From Lichenifustis flavocetrariae (GTDB taxonomy: Bacteria > Pseudomonadota > Alphaproteobacteria > Rhizobiales > Beijerinckiaceae): 64,000 nt of DNA. Below the pieces are notes generated by a model. The model saw only the letters and a program-made list of their open reading frames with translations. It did not search any database and was not told the origin of the DNA. The number at the start of each line of letters is the position of its first letter. Position 1 is the stretch's first letter. This document shows, piece after piece, positions 7,114 through 15,471 of this stretch. The translations under genes were made by a program, and so were the position numbers. Location of the stretch: NCBI RefSeq assembly GCF_026130545.1, contig NZ_JAMOIM010000020.1, positions 32,637 through 96,636 of the forward strand, in the 5' to 3' direction.

Positions 7114-8145
7114 ATGGTGGACAAGCCCTTCCTCCGCACCATCGACGGCCATCGGATCGACGGACCCCCGCCCGTGTGGCTCATGCGCCAGGCCGGGCGC
7201 TATCTTGCGGAATATCGTGAGATTAGGGCGACAGCCCCGAGTTTCCTCGATTTCTGCTACACGCCGCGGCTTGCGATCGAAGCGACCCTGCAGCCGATCC
7301 GGCGCTTCGCATTCGATGCCGCGATCTTGTTCAGCGATATCCTGGTCGTGCCCGATGCGCTCGGGCAGACCGTGTCGTTCGAAACCGGTCATGGCCCGAG
7401 GCTCGACCCGGTCGCGACCCCGGAAGCCTTCGGGCTGTTGCGCGACAGTCTCGATCTCGACCGCTTGGCCCCGGTGTTCGAGGCCATTGCCGGCATCAAG
7501 GCCAAGTTGCCAGCCGAGACAGCGCTGATCGGTTTCTGTGGCGCACCCTGGACGGTGGCGAGCTACATGGTGGCGGGACGCGGAACACCCGATCAGGCGC
7601 CGGCGCGTCTTCTCGCTTACCGCGATCCGGACCTGTTCAGCCGTCTGATCGACCGGCTCGTCGAGGCGTCGATCCTTTACCTCGACACCCAATTCGCTGC
7701 GGGGGTCGATGCGGTGCAGATCTTCGATTCCTGGGCCGGCGTTCTGCCGCAGCCTGCCTATCTGCGCTGGTGCCAGGCACCGCTAGAGGCGATCGTCCGC
7801 GGCTTGCGAAAAACCCGGCCCGAAGCGCGCATCATCGGCTTTCCCCGCGCCTCGGGAGGTCAGATCCTGACGGCCGCATCGAGCGGCGTCTCGGCGATCG
7901 GGCTCGATACAGCGGTCGATCCGGCGTGGGCGCACCGCATGCTGCCGGCGGGTCTTCCCGTCCAAGGCAACCTCGATCCGCTGGTGCTGATGGCGGGCGG
8001 GGCCGCTCTCGATCAGGCTGTCGACGATATCTGCGACGCCCTCTCCGGACGACCCCATGTGTTCAATCTCGGACACGGCATTCTACCCGAAACGCCGGTG
8101 GCGCATGTCGAGCAGATGCTCGGCAGGTTGCGCGGACGGGCGTGA
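7114..8145 (+). CDS. hemE: Uroporphyrinogen decarboxylase
   Basis: A protein of 343 residues with both family signatures: VWLMRQAGRYLAEYREIR at about residues 20-37 and GFCGAPWTVASYMVAG at about 144-159. It removes four carboxyl groups from uroporphyrinogen III to give coproporphyrinogen III in cytoplasmic haem synthesis. The length is normal. The ATG at 7114 is chosen because MVDKPFLRTIDG matches the usual N terminus, although no good ribosome site precedes it. It is followed by hemJ, and the pair stands beside the probable origin. Confidence 0.96.
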   Translation: MVDKPFLRTIDGHRIDGPPPVWLMRQAGRYLAEYREIRATAPSFLDFCYTPRLAIEATLQPIRRFAFDAAILFSDILVVPDALGQTVSFETGHGPRLDPVATPEAFGLLRDSLDLDRLAPVFEAIAGIKAKLPAETALIGFCGAPWTVASYMVAGRGTPDQAPARLLAYRDPDLFSRLIDRLVEASILYLDTQFAAGVDAVQIFDSWAGVLPQPAYLRWCQAPLEAIVRGLRKTRPEARIIGFPRASGGQILTAASSGVSAIGLDTAVDPAWAHRMLPAGLPVQGNLDPLVLMAGGAALDQAVDDICDALSGRPHVFNLGHGILPETPVAHVEQMLGRLRGRA

Positions 8146-8190
8146 ACCGCTACTCGCTTAGCGGTCTGTCGATGCAGCTGGAGCAGCAGC

Positions 8191-8622
8191 TTGGATTATT
8201 ACCCGTGGTTGCTGTCCCTGCATGTGCTCGCGATCATCGCCTGGATGGCCGCGATGCTGTATCTGCCCCGCCTGTTCGTCTACCATGCGCAGGTGGGCGC
8301 CGGGACGCCGCAAAGCGAAACCTTCAAGGTCATGGAGCGCCGGCTTCTGAAGGCCATCATGAATCCGGCCATGATCGCGGTCTGGATCACCGGCCTATGG
8401 TTGGCGATCTCGTCGGGCTACATCAAGACGGCCGGTTGGCTGCACGTCAAACTGCTGCTCGTGATCCTGATGAGCGGCGTTCATGGGTTCTTGTCGGCTT
8501 CCACGCGACGGTTCGCCAATGACGCCAACACGCGGTCACCGGGGTTCTACCGGGTTCTCAACGAGGCGCCGACCGTGCTTTTGATCGGCATTGTGATCCT
8601 CGCGGTCGTCAAGCCATTTTAA
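8191..8622 (+). CDS. hemJ: Protoporphyrinogen IX oxidase HemJ (CopD-like)
   Basis: A membrane protein of 143 residues with four hydrophobic helices. The N terminus YPWLLSLHVLAIIAWMAAML followed by YLPRLFVYH is the HemJ signature, with the conserved His of helix 1. HemJ oxidises protoporphyrinogen IX to protoporphyrin IX in bacteria that lack HemG and HemY. The start is TTG at 8191, with GGAG eight bases upstream; no in-frame ATG or GTG precedes it. It is 45 bases after hemE and almost surely co-transcribed with it. The genes rho and mnmE that usually follow in this class are not here. Confidence 0.9.
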   Translation: MDYYPWLLSLHVLAIIAWMAAMLYLPRLFVYHAQVGAGTPQSETFKVMERRLLKAIMNPAMIAVWITGLWLAISSGYIKTAGWLHVKLLLVILMSGVHGFLSASTRRFANDANTRSPGFYRVLNEAPTVLLIGIVILAVVKPF

Positions 8623-8679
8623 TGCCAAGCCGCTAAGGCATGGTGGCGTCTTCCGTTTCGACCTGGACTTGAGGTTTGA

Positions 8680-9684
8680 TTGTCCGGTTTTCCGCCCACC
8701 AAAGCACCTCAAGTGGTCCTCACGCCCGCGACCGGCCAGATTCGGATTCTCGATTATCTCTGGCCGGTGATTGGAATCGCGGCGGTTCTTCTGTCCGGCT
8801 GGCTTCTCTTTCGCGAAATCCACAACCTGTCCTGGGCAGAGGTCAAGGCTGCGATCGCCGCCATCCCGGCCGTGCGCTGGGGCCTCGCCTTCGCGTGTAC
8901 GGTGCTGGCCTATGGCGCACTCGCTTGGTACGACCGCATCGCCCTGTTGCATCTCGGCTTCAAGCTGTCCTGGGGCTTCATCTCGGCCGTTTCGTTCACG
9001 ACTTACGCCTTGTCGCACAACATCGGCATGTCGATGTTCTCGGGTGCGATGGTGCGATATCGCGCCTATTCGACCAAGGGTCTGACCCTGACCGACATCG
9101 GCATTCTGGTCGCCTTTTGCTCCTTCACGTTCACGCTTGGCAACGTGCTGCTTGGGGGCATCGTTTGCCTCTTCGAGCCGGGCATTCTGGAGAGGCTCTT
9201 CGCAATCCCGCCCATGGTGGTGCGCGAATTGGGGGGCCTGCTGCTCGGCCTCGTGGTGCTTTATGTGATCGGCTCGGCCTTGCACCTGAAGCCGTTCGTC
9301 TTCCGAGGCATCAGGCTCATCTATCCGCGGCCGGGAATCGCGGCCCGGCAGCTGATCGCAGGCCCGTTGGAGCTCCTCGGCGCGGCGGGTATCATCTACG
9401 TCGCGCTGCCGCCGGAGTTCAATCCCGGTTTTCTGGTCGTGCTCGGCGTGTTCCTGGCCTCGTTCACGGCCGCGATGCTCAGCCATGCACCGGGCGGGCT
9501 CGGCGTTCTCGAATTCGTCTTCGTCTCAGGCCTGCCTGATGTCCCACCGGCCGACGTGTTGGCGGCCCTTCTGGTCTTCCGGCTGCTCTACCTCCTCCTG
9601 CCGCTGATCCTGGGCATTGTTGCGGTCGTGGCCTTTGAGCGTGGGCGGCTCGCGCGTGTCTTGGACAAGCGCGGCCCCGGGTGA
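8680..9684 (+). CDS. Lysylphosphatidylglycerol synthase-like membrane protein (UPF0104/YbhN type)
   Basis: A polytopic protein of 334 residues with about eight hydrophobic segments. Features such as AYGALAWYDRIAL, SHNIGMSMFSGAMVRYRAY and SHAPGGLGVLEFVF belong to the flippase-like transmembrane domain of MprF and its stand-alone relatives. The catalytic lysyl-transferase domain of MprF is absent, so lipid lysylation should not be assumed; a lipid flipping role is plausible. It starts with TTG at 8680 behind a GAGG site. It stands alone, convergent with DUF3297. Confidence 0.82.
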   Translation: MSGFPPTKAPQVVLTPATGQIRILDYLWPVIGIAAVLLSGWLLFREIHNLSWAEVKAAIAAIPAVRWGLAFACTVLAYGALAWYDRIALLHLGFKLSWGFISAVSFTTYALSHNIGMSMFSGAMVRYRAYSTKGLTLTDIGILVAFCSFTFTLGNVLLGGIVCLFEPGILERLFAIPPMVVRELGGLLLGLVVLYVIGSALHLKPFVFRGIRLIYPRPGIAARQLIAGPLELLGAAGIIYVALPPEFNPGFLVVLGVFLASFTAAMLSHAPGGLGVLEFVFVSGLPDVPPADVLAALLVFRLLYLLLPLILGIVAVVAFERGRLARVLDKRGPG

Positions 9685-9694
9685 GTCCTGTGAT

Positions 9695-9955
9695 TTATGT
9701 CTGTGAAACGTCGGGTTCGTCAGATCGGAAATAGGGCTCCACCGGGCCCGTGACCTTGATGGTCAGAGGATTGCCAGCCCGATCCTTGCCATTGCCAGCC
9801 GCGAGGCGGACCCAGGATTCGCTGATGCAATATTCCTCGACGTTGGTTTTCTCGACACCCTTGAAGCGAATGCCGACCCCGCGTTCGAGAACGGCGGCAT
9901 CGTAGTAGGGACTGTTCGGATTGACCGAAAGTCGGTCAGGCGGAGTCTCGCTCAT
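9695..9955 (-). CDS. DUF3297 family protein
   Basis: A small acidic protein of 86 residues without signal peptide or membrane segment. The sequence SETPPDRLSVNPNSPYYDA, then GIRFKGVEKTNVEEYCISE, matches the DUF3297 family of short conserved proteobacterial proteins of unknown function. It converges on the UPF0104 gene and lies 104 bases downstream of the end of sciP on the same strand. Confidence 0.87.
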   Translation of the reverse strand: MSETPPDRLSVNPNSPYYDAAVLERGVGIRFKGVEKTNVEEYCISESWVRLAAGNGKDRAGNPLTIKVTGPVEPYFRSDEPDVSQT

Positions 9956-10059
9956 GCAGGGGACCTCGAGATCGAAAAATGAACCGAACGCTACATAGGC
10001 GGACGAACATTCCGTGCCAAGATCACTGCCGCCCGACGATCACGAGCCATAGCCTCCGG

Positions 10060-10335
10060 TTACTGACGATAATGCTGGATGCGAGTGGTGCGGAGACCCG
10101 CAAGGCCATGCTGGTCGATCGACATCTGCCAGCTCAGGAATTCATCCACCGTGAGCGTATAGCGGTTGCATGCCTCTTCGAGAGAGAGAAGTCCGCCCCG
10201 CACGGCCGCCACGACTTCAGCTTTACGGCGGATCACCCATCGCTTCGTCGAAGGAGGTGGAAGGTCCGCGATCGTTAGGGGAGAGCCATCAGGGCCGATG
10301 ACGTACTTGACGCGCGGCCGATGCATTTCAACCAT
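10060..10335 (-). CDS. sciP: SciP, cell-cycle inhibitor of CtrA (DUF1153)
   Basis: A protein of 91 residues that is essentially all DUF1153: RVKYVIGPDGSPLTIADL, then KRWVIRRKAEVVAAVRGGL and LTVDEFLSWQ. The second half is a Trp-repressor-like helix-turn-helix. In Caulobacter, SciP binds CtrA on DNA and blocks transcription of CtrA-activated genes. I use the ATG at 10335; a second ATG at 10326 is possible, and the longer frame to 10392 adds 19 residues unlike the family. A CtrA-box-like sequence lies upstream (10394-10408), which fits the known CtrA-SciP loop. Confidence 0.92.
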   Translation of the reverse strand: MVEMHRPRVKYVIGPDGSPLTIADLPPPSTKRWVIRRKAEVVAAVRGGLLSLEEACNRYTLTVDEFLSWQMSIDQHGLAGLRTTRIQHYRQ

Positions 10336-10671
10336 GGTCCAACTCGCATACTCACACGGACTGCTCAGATGAACCCAAGCTAAATGCCGCAACTTAATAT
10401 CCGACTAAGTCAAAGCTATGCTTTTTCAGCGCTTTTGGGACGCTTTTGATTGAAAGGAACCCTTTAGGGTTATGAACGATTCTTTTCCCTGAAGTCTCCA
10501 ATTCATCGCTTGTTAGGATTTTGGCCGCAAAGCGGTTCATTTTGAAACAACATCATTGTCATTTCTCGATGGCTATTTACCTGGTATTATAGGCTCTGGC
10601 TTTTTCGCGGCTGCGCGGGTAAGCGTTCTCATCGACACAACCTCATACCTCCGACATTTTTGTCCCGCGCC
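10336..10671. other. Divergent intergenic region sciP / mnmA
   Basis: A 336-base region that is less GC-rich than its neighbours and contains the promoters of both flanking genes. TTAA-N7-CTAA at 10394-10408 matches the CtrA consensus TTAA-N7-TTAA in 7 of 8 fixed bases. A short inverted repeat, AACCCT-TT-AGGGTT, lies at 10458-10471. I see no convincing gene in it. Confidence 0.5.
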
Positions 10672-11874
10672 ATGCCGTCATCGTTTCCCCTCAACTCGCT
10701 CGGGCTCGCCAAGCCGCCGGAGGACACCCGCGTGGTGGTCGCCATGTCGGGTGGGGTCGACAGTTCCGTGGTGGCCGCACTCTTGAAGCGCGACGGCTAT
10801 GAAGTGATCGGCATCACGCTTCAGCTGTACGATCATGGGGCCGCGACGCATCGCAAGGGGGCTTGCTGCGCCGGGCGTGACATTCATGACGCCCGCGACG
10901 CCGCCGCCCGGCTCGGCACTCCGCACTATGTCCTCGACTATGAGGCGCGCTTTCGCGACAAGGTCATTCTTCCCTTCGTGGACAGTTATCTGAGCGGCGA
11001 GACCCCGATCCCCTGCGTGTCGTGCAACCAGCACGTCAAGTTCGCCGATCTCTTCGATGCCGCCTGCGATCTCGGAGCCGATGTTCTGGCGACCGGGCAT
11101 TACGTCACGGCCGACCGTGCGCCCGATGGGCGCTGGAGCCTATTCCGGGCCCTCGATGCCAATCGGGACCAGAGTTACTTTCTTTATGCCACCACCGCGG
11201 CCCAATTGGAGCGCCTGCGCTTCCCCTTGGGACAGATGCAGAAGGCCGACGTGCGGGCTCTTGCGCGAGACTTCGGTCTCGCGGTCGCCGACAAGGCTGA
11301 CAGCCAGGACATTTGCTTCGTGCCGAGCGGCCGCTACACGGACCTGATCCGGAAGCTGCGACCTGAGGCGCTTGAGGCGGGCGATATCGTGCATCTCGAC
11401 GGCCGCGTGCTCGGGCGCCACGAGGGCATCGCCGATTATACGATCGGTCAACGCAAGGGACTGGGCCTCGCTGACAATCCGCTCAGCGGCAACGAACCGC
11501 TCTATGTCGTGGCGATCGAGCCCGAGCGAGCGCGGGTCGTCGTGGGGCCGCGCTCGGCGCTGGCGACACAGTCTGTCGCACTGCGCGGTGTGAATTGGAT
11601 CGGACCGGCGACGCTCGAAAACCTTCCGCCAGACGGGTTGGACATCGCGGTCCGGCTGCGATCGACACGCCCGCCTGTCTCGGCGCGGTTGAAACTCATC
11701 GATGGTGAGCCTGTTGTCGAATTGCTGCAGGCCGAAGAAGGTGTCTCGCCCGGTCAAGCCTGTGTGTTCTATGCCTCTGACGCGCCGCAGGCTCAGGTCT
11801 ATGGCGGCGGCATCATCACGCGGACCGCACAAGTCCGTCATCAGACGGTAGCGCTCCAGGCTGTGGCCGGATGA
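10672..11874 (+). CDS. mnmA: tRNA-specific 2-thiouridylase MnmA
   Basis: A protein of 400 residues. SGGVDSS at 26-32 is the PP-loop that adenylates U34. [13 protein letters not shown] carries the first catalytic cysteine and DSQDICF the second, and [11 protein letters not shown] is a conserved tRNA-binding segment. It puts sulphur on position 2 of the wobble uridine of Lys, Glu and Gln tRNAs. The ATG at 10672 is preferred over a TTG four codons upstream. Its stop overlaps the next start by four bases (ATGA). Confidence 0.95.
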   Translation: MPSSFPLNSLGLAKPPEDTRVVVAMSGGVDSSVVAALLKRDGYEVIGITLQLYDHGAATHRKGACCAGRDIHDARDAAARLGTPHYVLDYEARFRDKVILPFVDSYLSGETPIPCVSCNQHVKFADLFDAACDLGADVLATGHYVTADRAPDGRWSLFRALDANRDQSYFLYATTAAQLERLRFPLGQMQKADVRALARDFGLAVADKADSQDICFVPSGRYTDLIRKLRPEALEAGDIVHLDGRVLGRHEGIADYTIGQRKGLGLADNPLSGNEPLYVVAIEPERARVVVGPRSALATQSVALRGVNWIGPATLENLPPDGLDIAVRLRSTRPPVSARLKLIDGEPVVELLQAEEGVSPGQACVFYASDAPQAQVYGGGIITRTAQVRHQTVALQAVAG

Positions 11875-12548
11875 CCGACGACGCGCGTCTGGCCAAGGCG
11901 ACGATCAGCGACGCATCCCAGGTGGTCTCCGCCTATGCGCGCTGGGCGCCTGTCTACGATCTCGTCTTCGAATTCGTCATGCGGGCCGGACGGCAGGCAG
12001 CCGTCGCGGCTCTGGGGGCCAGGCCGGGACGGGTCCTGGATGTCGGCATCGGCACCGGGTTGGAACTGCCGCTGTTTTCGCCGCAGCAACGGGTGACGGG
12101 CATCGACCTCGCCGAACCGATGTTGCGCCGGGCGCAGACCAAGGCGGCGCGCGGGCCCGGCAACGTCGACGGTCTCTGCGTCATGGATGCAGCCCGGCTG
12201 GCCTTTCCGGACGCTAGCTTCGACGCCGTGATCGCACCCTATGTGTTGACCGTGGTGCCAGACCCCGACGCGATGCTCGACGAGATCGATCGCGTGGTGA
12301 AGCCGGGCGGCGACGTCGTGCTGGTCAATCATTTCGGGGCTTCGCAGGGGCCGATCGCGGCGATCGAGGCCTGGCTCGGCAAGCGCGCGGCTTCGCTCGG
12401 CTGGCATCCGCAATTTCCCTTTGCGGTGCTCGGCGACTGGCTCGCCAAGACGCCGGACATGGTTTTGACGGGGCGCCGGACCGTCGGCGTGTTGAATCTC
12501 TTTACCGTCGTCACCCTGCGCAAACGGGGTGCCGACCCGCAAGGGTAG
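11871..12548 (+). CDS. Class I SAM-dependent methyltransferase (PmtA-like)
   Basis: A protein of 225 residues. [12 protein letters not shown] at the N terminus and [15 protein letters not shown] at about residues 55-69 (motif I, SAM binding), then [14 protein letters not shown] and [14 protein letters not shown], define a class I methyltransferase. This arrangement resembles Rhizobiales/Rhodobacter phosphatidylethanolamine N-methyltransferases (PmtA), so a role in phosphatidylcholine synthesis is possible but unproven. It is coupled to mnmA by an ATGA overlap and followed six bases later by the FAD-linked oxidase. Confidence 0.8.
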   Translation: MTDDARLAKATISDASQVVSAYARWAPVYDLVFEFVMRAGRQAAVAALGARPGRVLDVGIGTGLELPLFSPQQRVTGIDLAEPMLRRAQTKAARGPGNVDGLCVMDAARLAFPDASFDAVIAPYVLTVVPDPDAMLDEIDRVVKPGGDVVLVNHFGASQGPIAAIEAWLGKRAASLGWHPQFPFAVLGDWLAKTPDMVLTGRRTVGVLNLFTVVTLRKRGADPQG

Positions 12549-12554
12549 TGACCG

Positions 12555-13961
12555 ATGACGAAGCGTGTTGAAAACGGCCGTCCCGACAGCGCCGCACTGG
12601 CGGATGTGATCTCCGGGCTGGCGGCGCTTCTCGGCACCCGCCTGCAGACCTCGGAAGCGCTCCGGTTCCAGCACGCCAATATGGCCACGAGCGTCAATCG
12701 CGAGCCCCCTGATGCCGTCGCGTTCCCGCAGACGACCGAAGAGGTTGTGGCAATCGTCCGGCTGTGTGCCTCCCATCGGGTGCCCGTGATCCCCTATGGT
12801 ACCGGGACCTCGTTCGAAGGCCATGTGAACGCGCCTTTCGGCGGCGTCAGCGTGGATTGTTCGCTGATGAACCGGGTGCTCGCGGTCCATGCCGAGGATC
12901 TCGACTGCGTGGTGGAGCCCGGCATCACCCGCAAGGCGCTCAACGCGCATCTGCGTGACACCGGCCTGTTCTTTCCGGTCGATCCGGGCGCCGATGCCTC
13001 CATCGGCGGCATGGCCTCGACGCGGGCTTCGGGCACCAATGCGGTGCGGTATGGCACTATGAAGGACAATGTGCTGGCCCTGACCGTCGTGACACCGGAA
13101 GGCGCGCTCGTCGAGACGGCGCATCGCGCCCGGAAGTCGTCGGCCGGCTACGACCTGACACGCCTGTTCGTGGGTGCCGAAGGCACGCTCGGGATCATTA
13201 CGTCGGTGACGCTGCGGCTGCAGGGCATTCCTGAGGCGATCTCGGGTGGGGTCTGTCCGTTCCCGAGCGTCGAGGCGGCCTGTCTCGCGACGATCGCCAC
13301 GATCCAGTCCGGCATTCCCGTGGCCCGGATCGAACTCCTCGATGCGCTGCAGGTGCGCGCCTGCAACCTCCATTCCGGCATCGGTCTGCCCGAGAGCCCC
13401 TGCCTGTTCGTCGAGTTCCATGGATCGGATGCCGGTGTCGTCGAGCAATCCGAGCGCTTCGCCGAGCTTGCGGCCGACCTCGGCGGAGGCCCTTTCACCT
13501 GGGCGACCGCCGCCGAGGAACGCACCAAACTCTGGCAGACGCGGCATGACGTCTACTGGGCGGGGTTCAAGCTCCGGCCCGGGGCCAAGACGATCCCCAC
13601 CGACGTCTGTGTGCCGATCTCCCGCCTGGCCGAATGCGTGGTGGCGACCCAGGCCGACATCGCCGAAAGCCGGCTCGTGGGGCCGATCGTCGGCCATGTC
13701 GGGGACGGCAACTTCCACGTCGGTCTGCTGGTCGACGAGGACGACCCCGCCGAAATGGTGCGCGTGCACGCCTTCATGGAGCGGCTCGTGCGCCGGGCCT
13801 TGTCCATGGAGGGCACCTGCACGGGAGAACACGGCGTCGGCCAGGGCAAGGCCAAGTACCTCCGCGAGGAGTTCCCGGCCGCGACCCTCGATCTGATGGG
13901 CCGGATCAAGCAGGCCATCGACCCTCTGAACATCATGAACCCGGGCAAGATCCTGCTTTAG
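12555..13961 (+). CDS. FAD-binding oxidoreductase, D-lactate/glycolate dehydrogenase type
   Basis: A protein of 468 residues of the FAD_binding_4 / FAD-oxidase C family. Residues 55-235 hold the FAD domain (PVIPYGTGTSFEGHV, DPGADASIGGMASTRASGT), and the C-terminal half has GHVGDGNFH and the ending GEHGVGQGKAKYL, both typical of D-lactate dehydrogenase (cytochrome) and GlcD. It should oxidise a short 2-hydroxyacid and pass electrons to cytochrome c or quinone. D-lactate is the likeliest substrate from overall likeness. It probably belongs to the mnmA transcript. Confidence 0.88.
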   Translation: MTKRVENGRPDSAALADVISGLAALLGTRLQTSEALRFQHANMATSVNREPPDAVAFPQTTEEVVAIVRLCASHRVPVIPYGTGTSFEGHVNAPFGGVSVDCSLMNRVLAVHAEDLDCVVEPGITRKALNAHLRDTGLFFPVDPGADASIGGMASTRASGTNAVRYGTMKDNVLALTVVTPEGALVETAHRARKSSAGYDLTRLFVGAEGTLGIITSVTLRLQGIPEAISGGVCPFPSVEAACLATIATIQSGIPVARIELLDALQVRACNLHSGIGLPESPCLFVEFHGSDAGVVEQSERFAELAADLGGGPFTWATAAEERTKLWQTRHDVYWAGFKLRPGAKTIPTDVCVPISRLAECVVATQADIAESRLVGPIVGHVGDGNFHVGLLVDEDDPAEMVRVHAFMERLVRRALSMEGTCTGEHGVGQGKAKYLREEFPAATLDLMGRIKQAIDPLNIMNPGKILL

Positions 13962-13974
13962 GGCAGCCCGATTT

Positions 13975-14343
13975 TCAGGTGACGGGCGCAAAGACCCTTA
14001 GTCGGTGTCCGTCGGGATCGAGACCGACGAAAGTGGTGCCGAAATCCATCACGGTCGGCGCTTGAGCAATGACGACGCCCTTGGCGGTCCAAGCGGCGTG
14101 GGTTGCCTCGACGGATGCCGCATTCGCGACCGTGAAGCCGATTTCGCTCCCTCCGGGTTGGGCCGTCACGATCGGAGAGGCGGTGTGCCGCGACCATATC
14201 CCGAGCATCAGACCCTCCGCGAGCCGAAACATCGCGAAGGTGGGAGATTGCTCGATCGGCTGTTCTTCCAACAGAGCCGCGTACCATCGCGTGCTGGCTT
14301 CGGGCGATTCGACGAAAAGCAGGATAAAACGGGCGACCGGCAT
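13975..14343 (-). CDS. VOC family (glyoxalase/bleomycin-resistance fold) protein
   Basis: A single-domain protein of 122 residues beginning PVARFILLFVESPEASTRWYAALL, the usual first beta-alpha unit of the vicinal oxygen chelate fold, and ending TFVGLDPDGHRLRVFAP. Such small proteins may be dioxygenases, isomerases or binding proteins, and the substrate is unknown. It lies 44 bases downstream of a WYL-domain regulator on the same strand, a common pairing that suggests the regulator controls it. Confidence 0.85.
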   Translation of the reverse strand: MPVARFILLFVESPEASTRWYAALLEEQPIEQSPTFAMFRLAEGLMLGIWSRHTASPIVTAQPGGSEIGFTVANAASVEATHAAWTAKGVVIAQAPTVMDFGTTFVGLDPDGHRLRVFAPVT

Positions 14344-14387
14344 GGTGTCCTCCTTGGTGAACCCTGCGATCCTGTCACGCCGTCGTG

Positions 14388-15104
14388 TCAGGATCTGTCA
14401 GCAGTGATCGCCCCGGGCACTCCGGTGAGCCCCTCCCGATCGCGCCAGAGTTTCAGAAGCATTCGACGTGGTTTCGGGTAGCGAAGCTCCGTCTCGCTCA
14501 TCGTCCGGATGCGATCGGCGCGGAAATGGCGAAAGTCGTCGCGGAGTTCGCACCAGGCGATCAGCACCCTGACCTGGTCGAAGAACCCGAGCCCGATCGG
14601 CCATACCAGGCGCTCGGTCACCGTGCCGGCCTTATCGCAATAGCCAAGACGCAGCTTCGTTTGTGCCCGCATGGCGCGTCGGACTTCGGCAAGGTCGACC
14701 ATCCCGGGCAGCGCGGCTCGTCCTGGCCCGGCGAGGAGGCCGACATGATCGAGGTCGTGACGCCGATGGTCCGGCAGCGCCGTTCTGATCCGGGCGAGTG
14801 CGCTCTCGGCCGCGGCCGACAATTCGGCATCGCCTTGTCGGACGACCCATTGCGCACCGAGACTCAAGACTTCGATCTCGGATTCGGTGAACATCAGCGG
14901 TGGAAGCAGGAAGCCGGGGCGCAGCACGAAGCCCAAGCCCGCCGCCCCTTCGATTGCGGCGCCTTGTCCGACGAGGCTTTCGATATCGCGATAGACCGTG
15001 CGCAGCGACACATCGAGCTCAGCGGCCAGCTGGGCGCCGCTGACCGGGCCGCGATGACGGCGCAGGAGCTGCAATAAGGCCAGGAGACGCTCGGCCCGAG
15101 ACAT
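14388..15104 (-). CDS. YafY/DeoR-like transcriptional regulator with WYL domain
   Basis: A regulator of 238 residues. Residues 1-60 are a winged helix-turn-helix of the HTH_11 type ([22 protein letters not shown] then [19 protein letters not shown]). The remainder, from about residue 130 on, is a WYL domain, a ligand- or nucleotide-sensing beta domain. I choose the ATG at 15104 because the HTH begins there; the longer frame to 15284 adds 60 residues over the rpmJ leader. It is likely the regulator of the downstream VOC gene. Confidence 0.88.
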   Translation of the reverse strand: MSRAERLLALLQLLRRHRGPVSGAQLAAELDVSLRTVYRDIESLVGQGAAIEGAAGLGFVLRPGFLLPPLMFTESEIEVLSLGAQWVVRQGDAELSAAAESALARIRTALPDHRRHDLDHVGLLAGPGRAALPGMVDLAEVRRAMRAQTKLRLGYCDKAGTVTERLVWPIGLGFFDQVRVLIAWCELRDDFRHFRADRIRTMSETELRYPKPRRMLLKLWRDREGLTGVPGAITADRS

Positions 15105-15170
15105 ATCCGCACCCTTTCTGACCCGCTTTGGCCGCCTCATCCCGGACAACAGCGGATTTACATTGATTTT

Positions 15171-15195
15171 CCTTCCCGCTTGCGGCAAGGGAAGG
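15171..15195 (+). other. First hairpin of the rpmJ leader
   Basis: CCTTCCC and GGGAAGG pair around an 11-base loop. No run of U follows on either strand, so it does not look like a terminator. With the second hairpin at 15213-15239 it makes a structured leader in front of rpmJ. Confidence 0.45.
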
Positions 15196-15212
15196 CCGCT
15201 CGCGGAGGATGC

Positions 15213-15239
15213 AGTCCCCGCTTTTTTGTGCTGGGGACT
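15213..15239 (+). promoter_or_regulatory. Hairpin covering the rpmJ ribosome-binding site
   Basis: AGTCCCC (15213-15219) pairs with GGGGACT (15233-15239) around a U-rich loop. The only Shine-Dalgarno candidate near the ATG at 15243 is the GGGGA inside the 3' arm, so folding would hide it. This suggests translational control of L36. Inferred from pairing only. Confidence 0.45.
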
Positions 15240-15242
15240 CCC

Positions 15243-15368
15243 ATGAAGGTTCGTAATTCTCTGAAATCTCTGCGCGGTCGCCATCGCGACAACCAGCTGG
15301 TTCGCCGCAAGGGCCGCGTCTACATCATCAACAAGACGCAGAAGCGCTACAAGGCCCGTCAGGGCTGA
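15243..15368 (+). CDS. rpmJ: 50S ribosomal protein L36
   Basis: A 41-residue basic protein starting [17 protein letters not shown] and ending YKARQG. It is the alphaproteobacterial form of L36 without the four zinc-binding cysteines. L36 sits in the large subunit near the base of the L7/L12 stalk. The start is fixed by the MKVRNS motif at 15243; an upstream in-frame ATG adds 21 non-homologous residues. The gene is monocistronic, with hairpins before and a 10-bp stem after it. Confidence 0.97.
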   Translation: MKVRNSLKSLRGRHRDNQLVRRKGRVYIINKTQKRYKARQG

Positions 15369-15398
15369 TTCGTTTCACGACGAAGGGTTTGGTTGTTA

Positions 15399-15435
15399 CC
15401 ACTCTGCGGCCTTAAGTTGCAGCGTCGCAGAGTGG
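15399..15435 (+). terminator. Stem-loop downstream of rpmJ
   Basis: CCACTCTGCG (15399-15408) and CGCAGAGTGG (15426-15435) form a perfect 10-bp stem, 31 bases after the rpmJ stop. The tail is only CTTTAC, so it is a weak intrinsic terminator or a 3' stabiliser. Confidence 0.55.
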
Positions 15436-15471
15436 CTTTACGAAGGCCCAGGAACGCCCTACCTTGACGTC

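Noticed and set aside
11841..13991. A 716-codon frame on the - strand opposite the methyltransferase and FAD oxidase
   Set aside because: It covers two well-supported genes on the + strand and has no recognisable domain.
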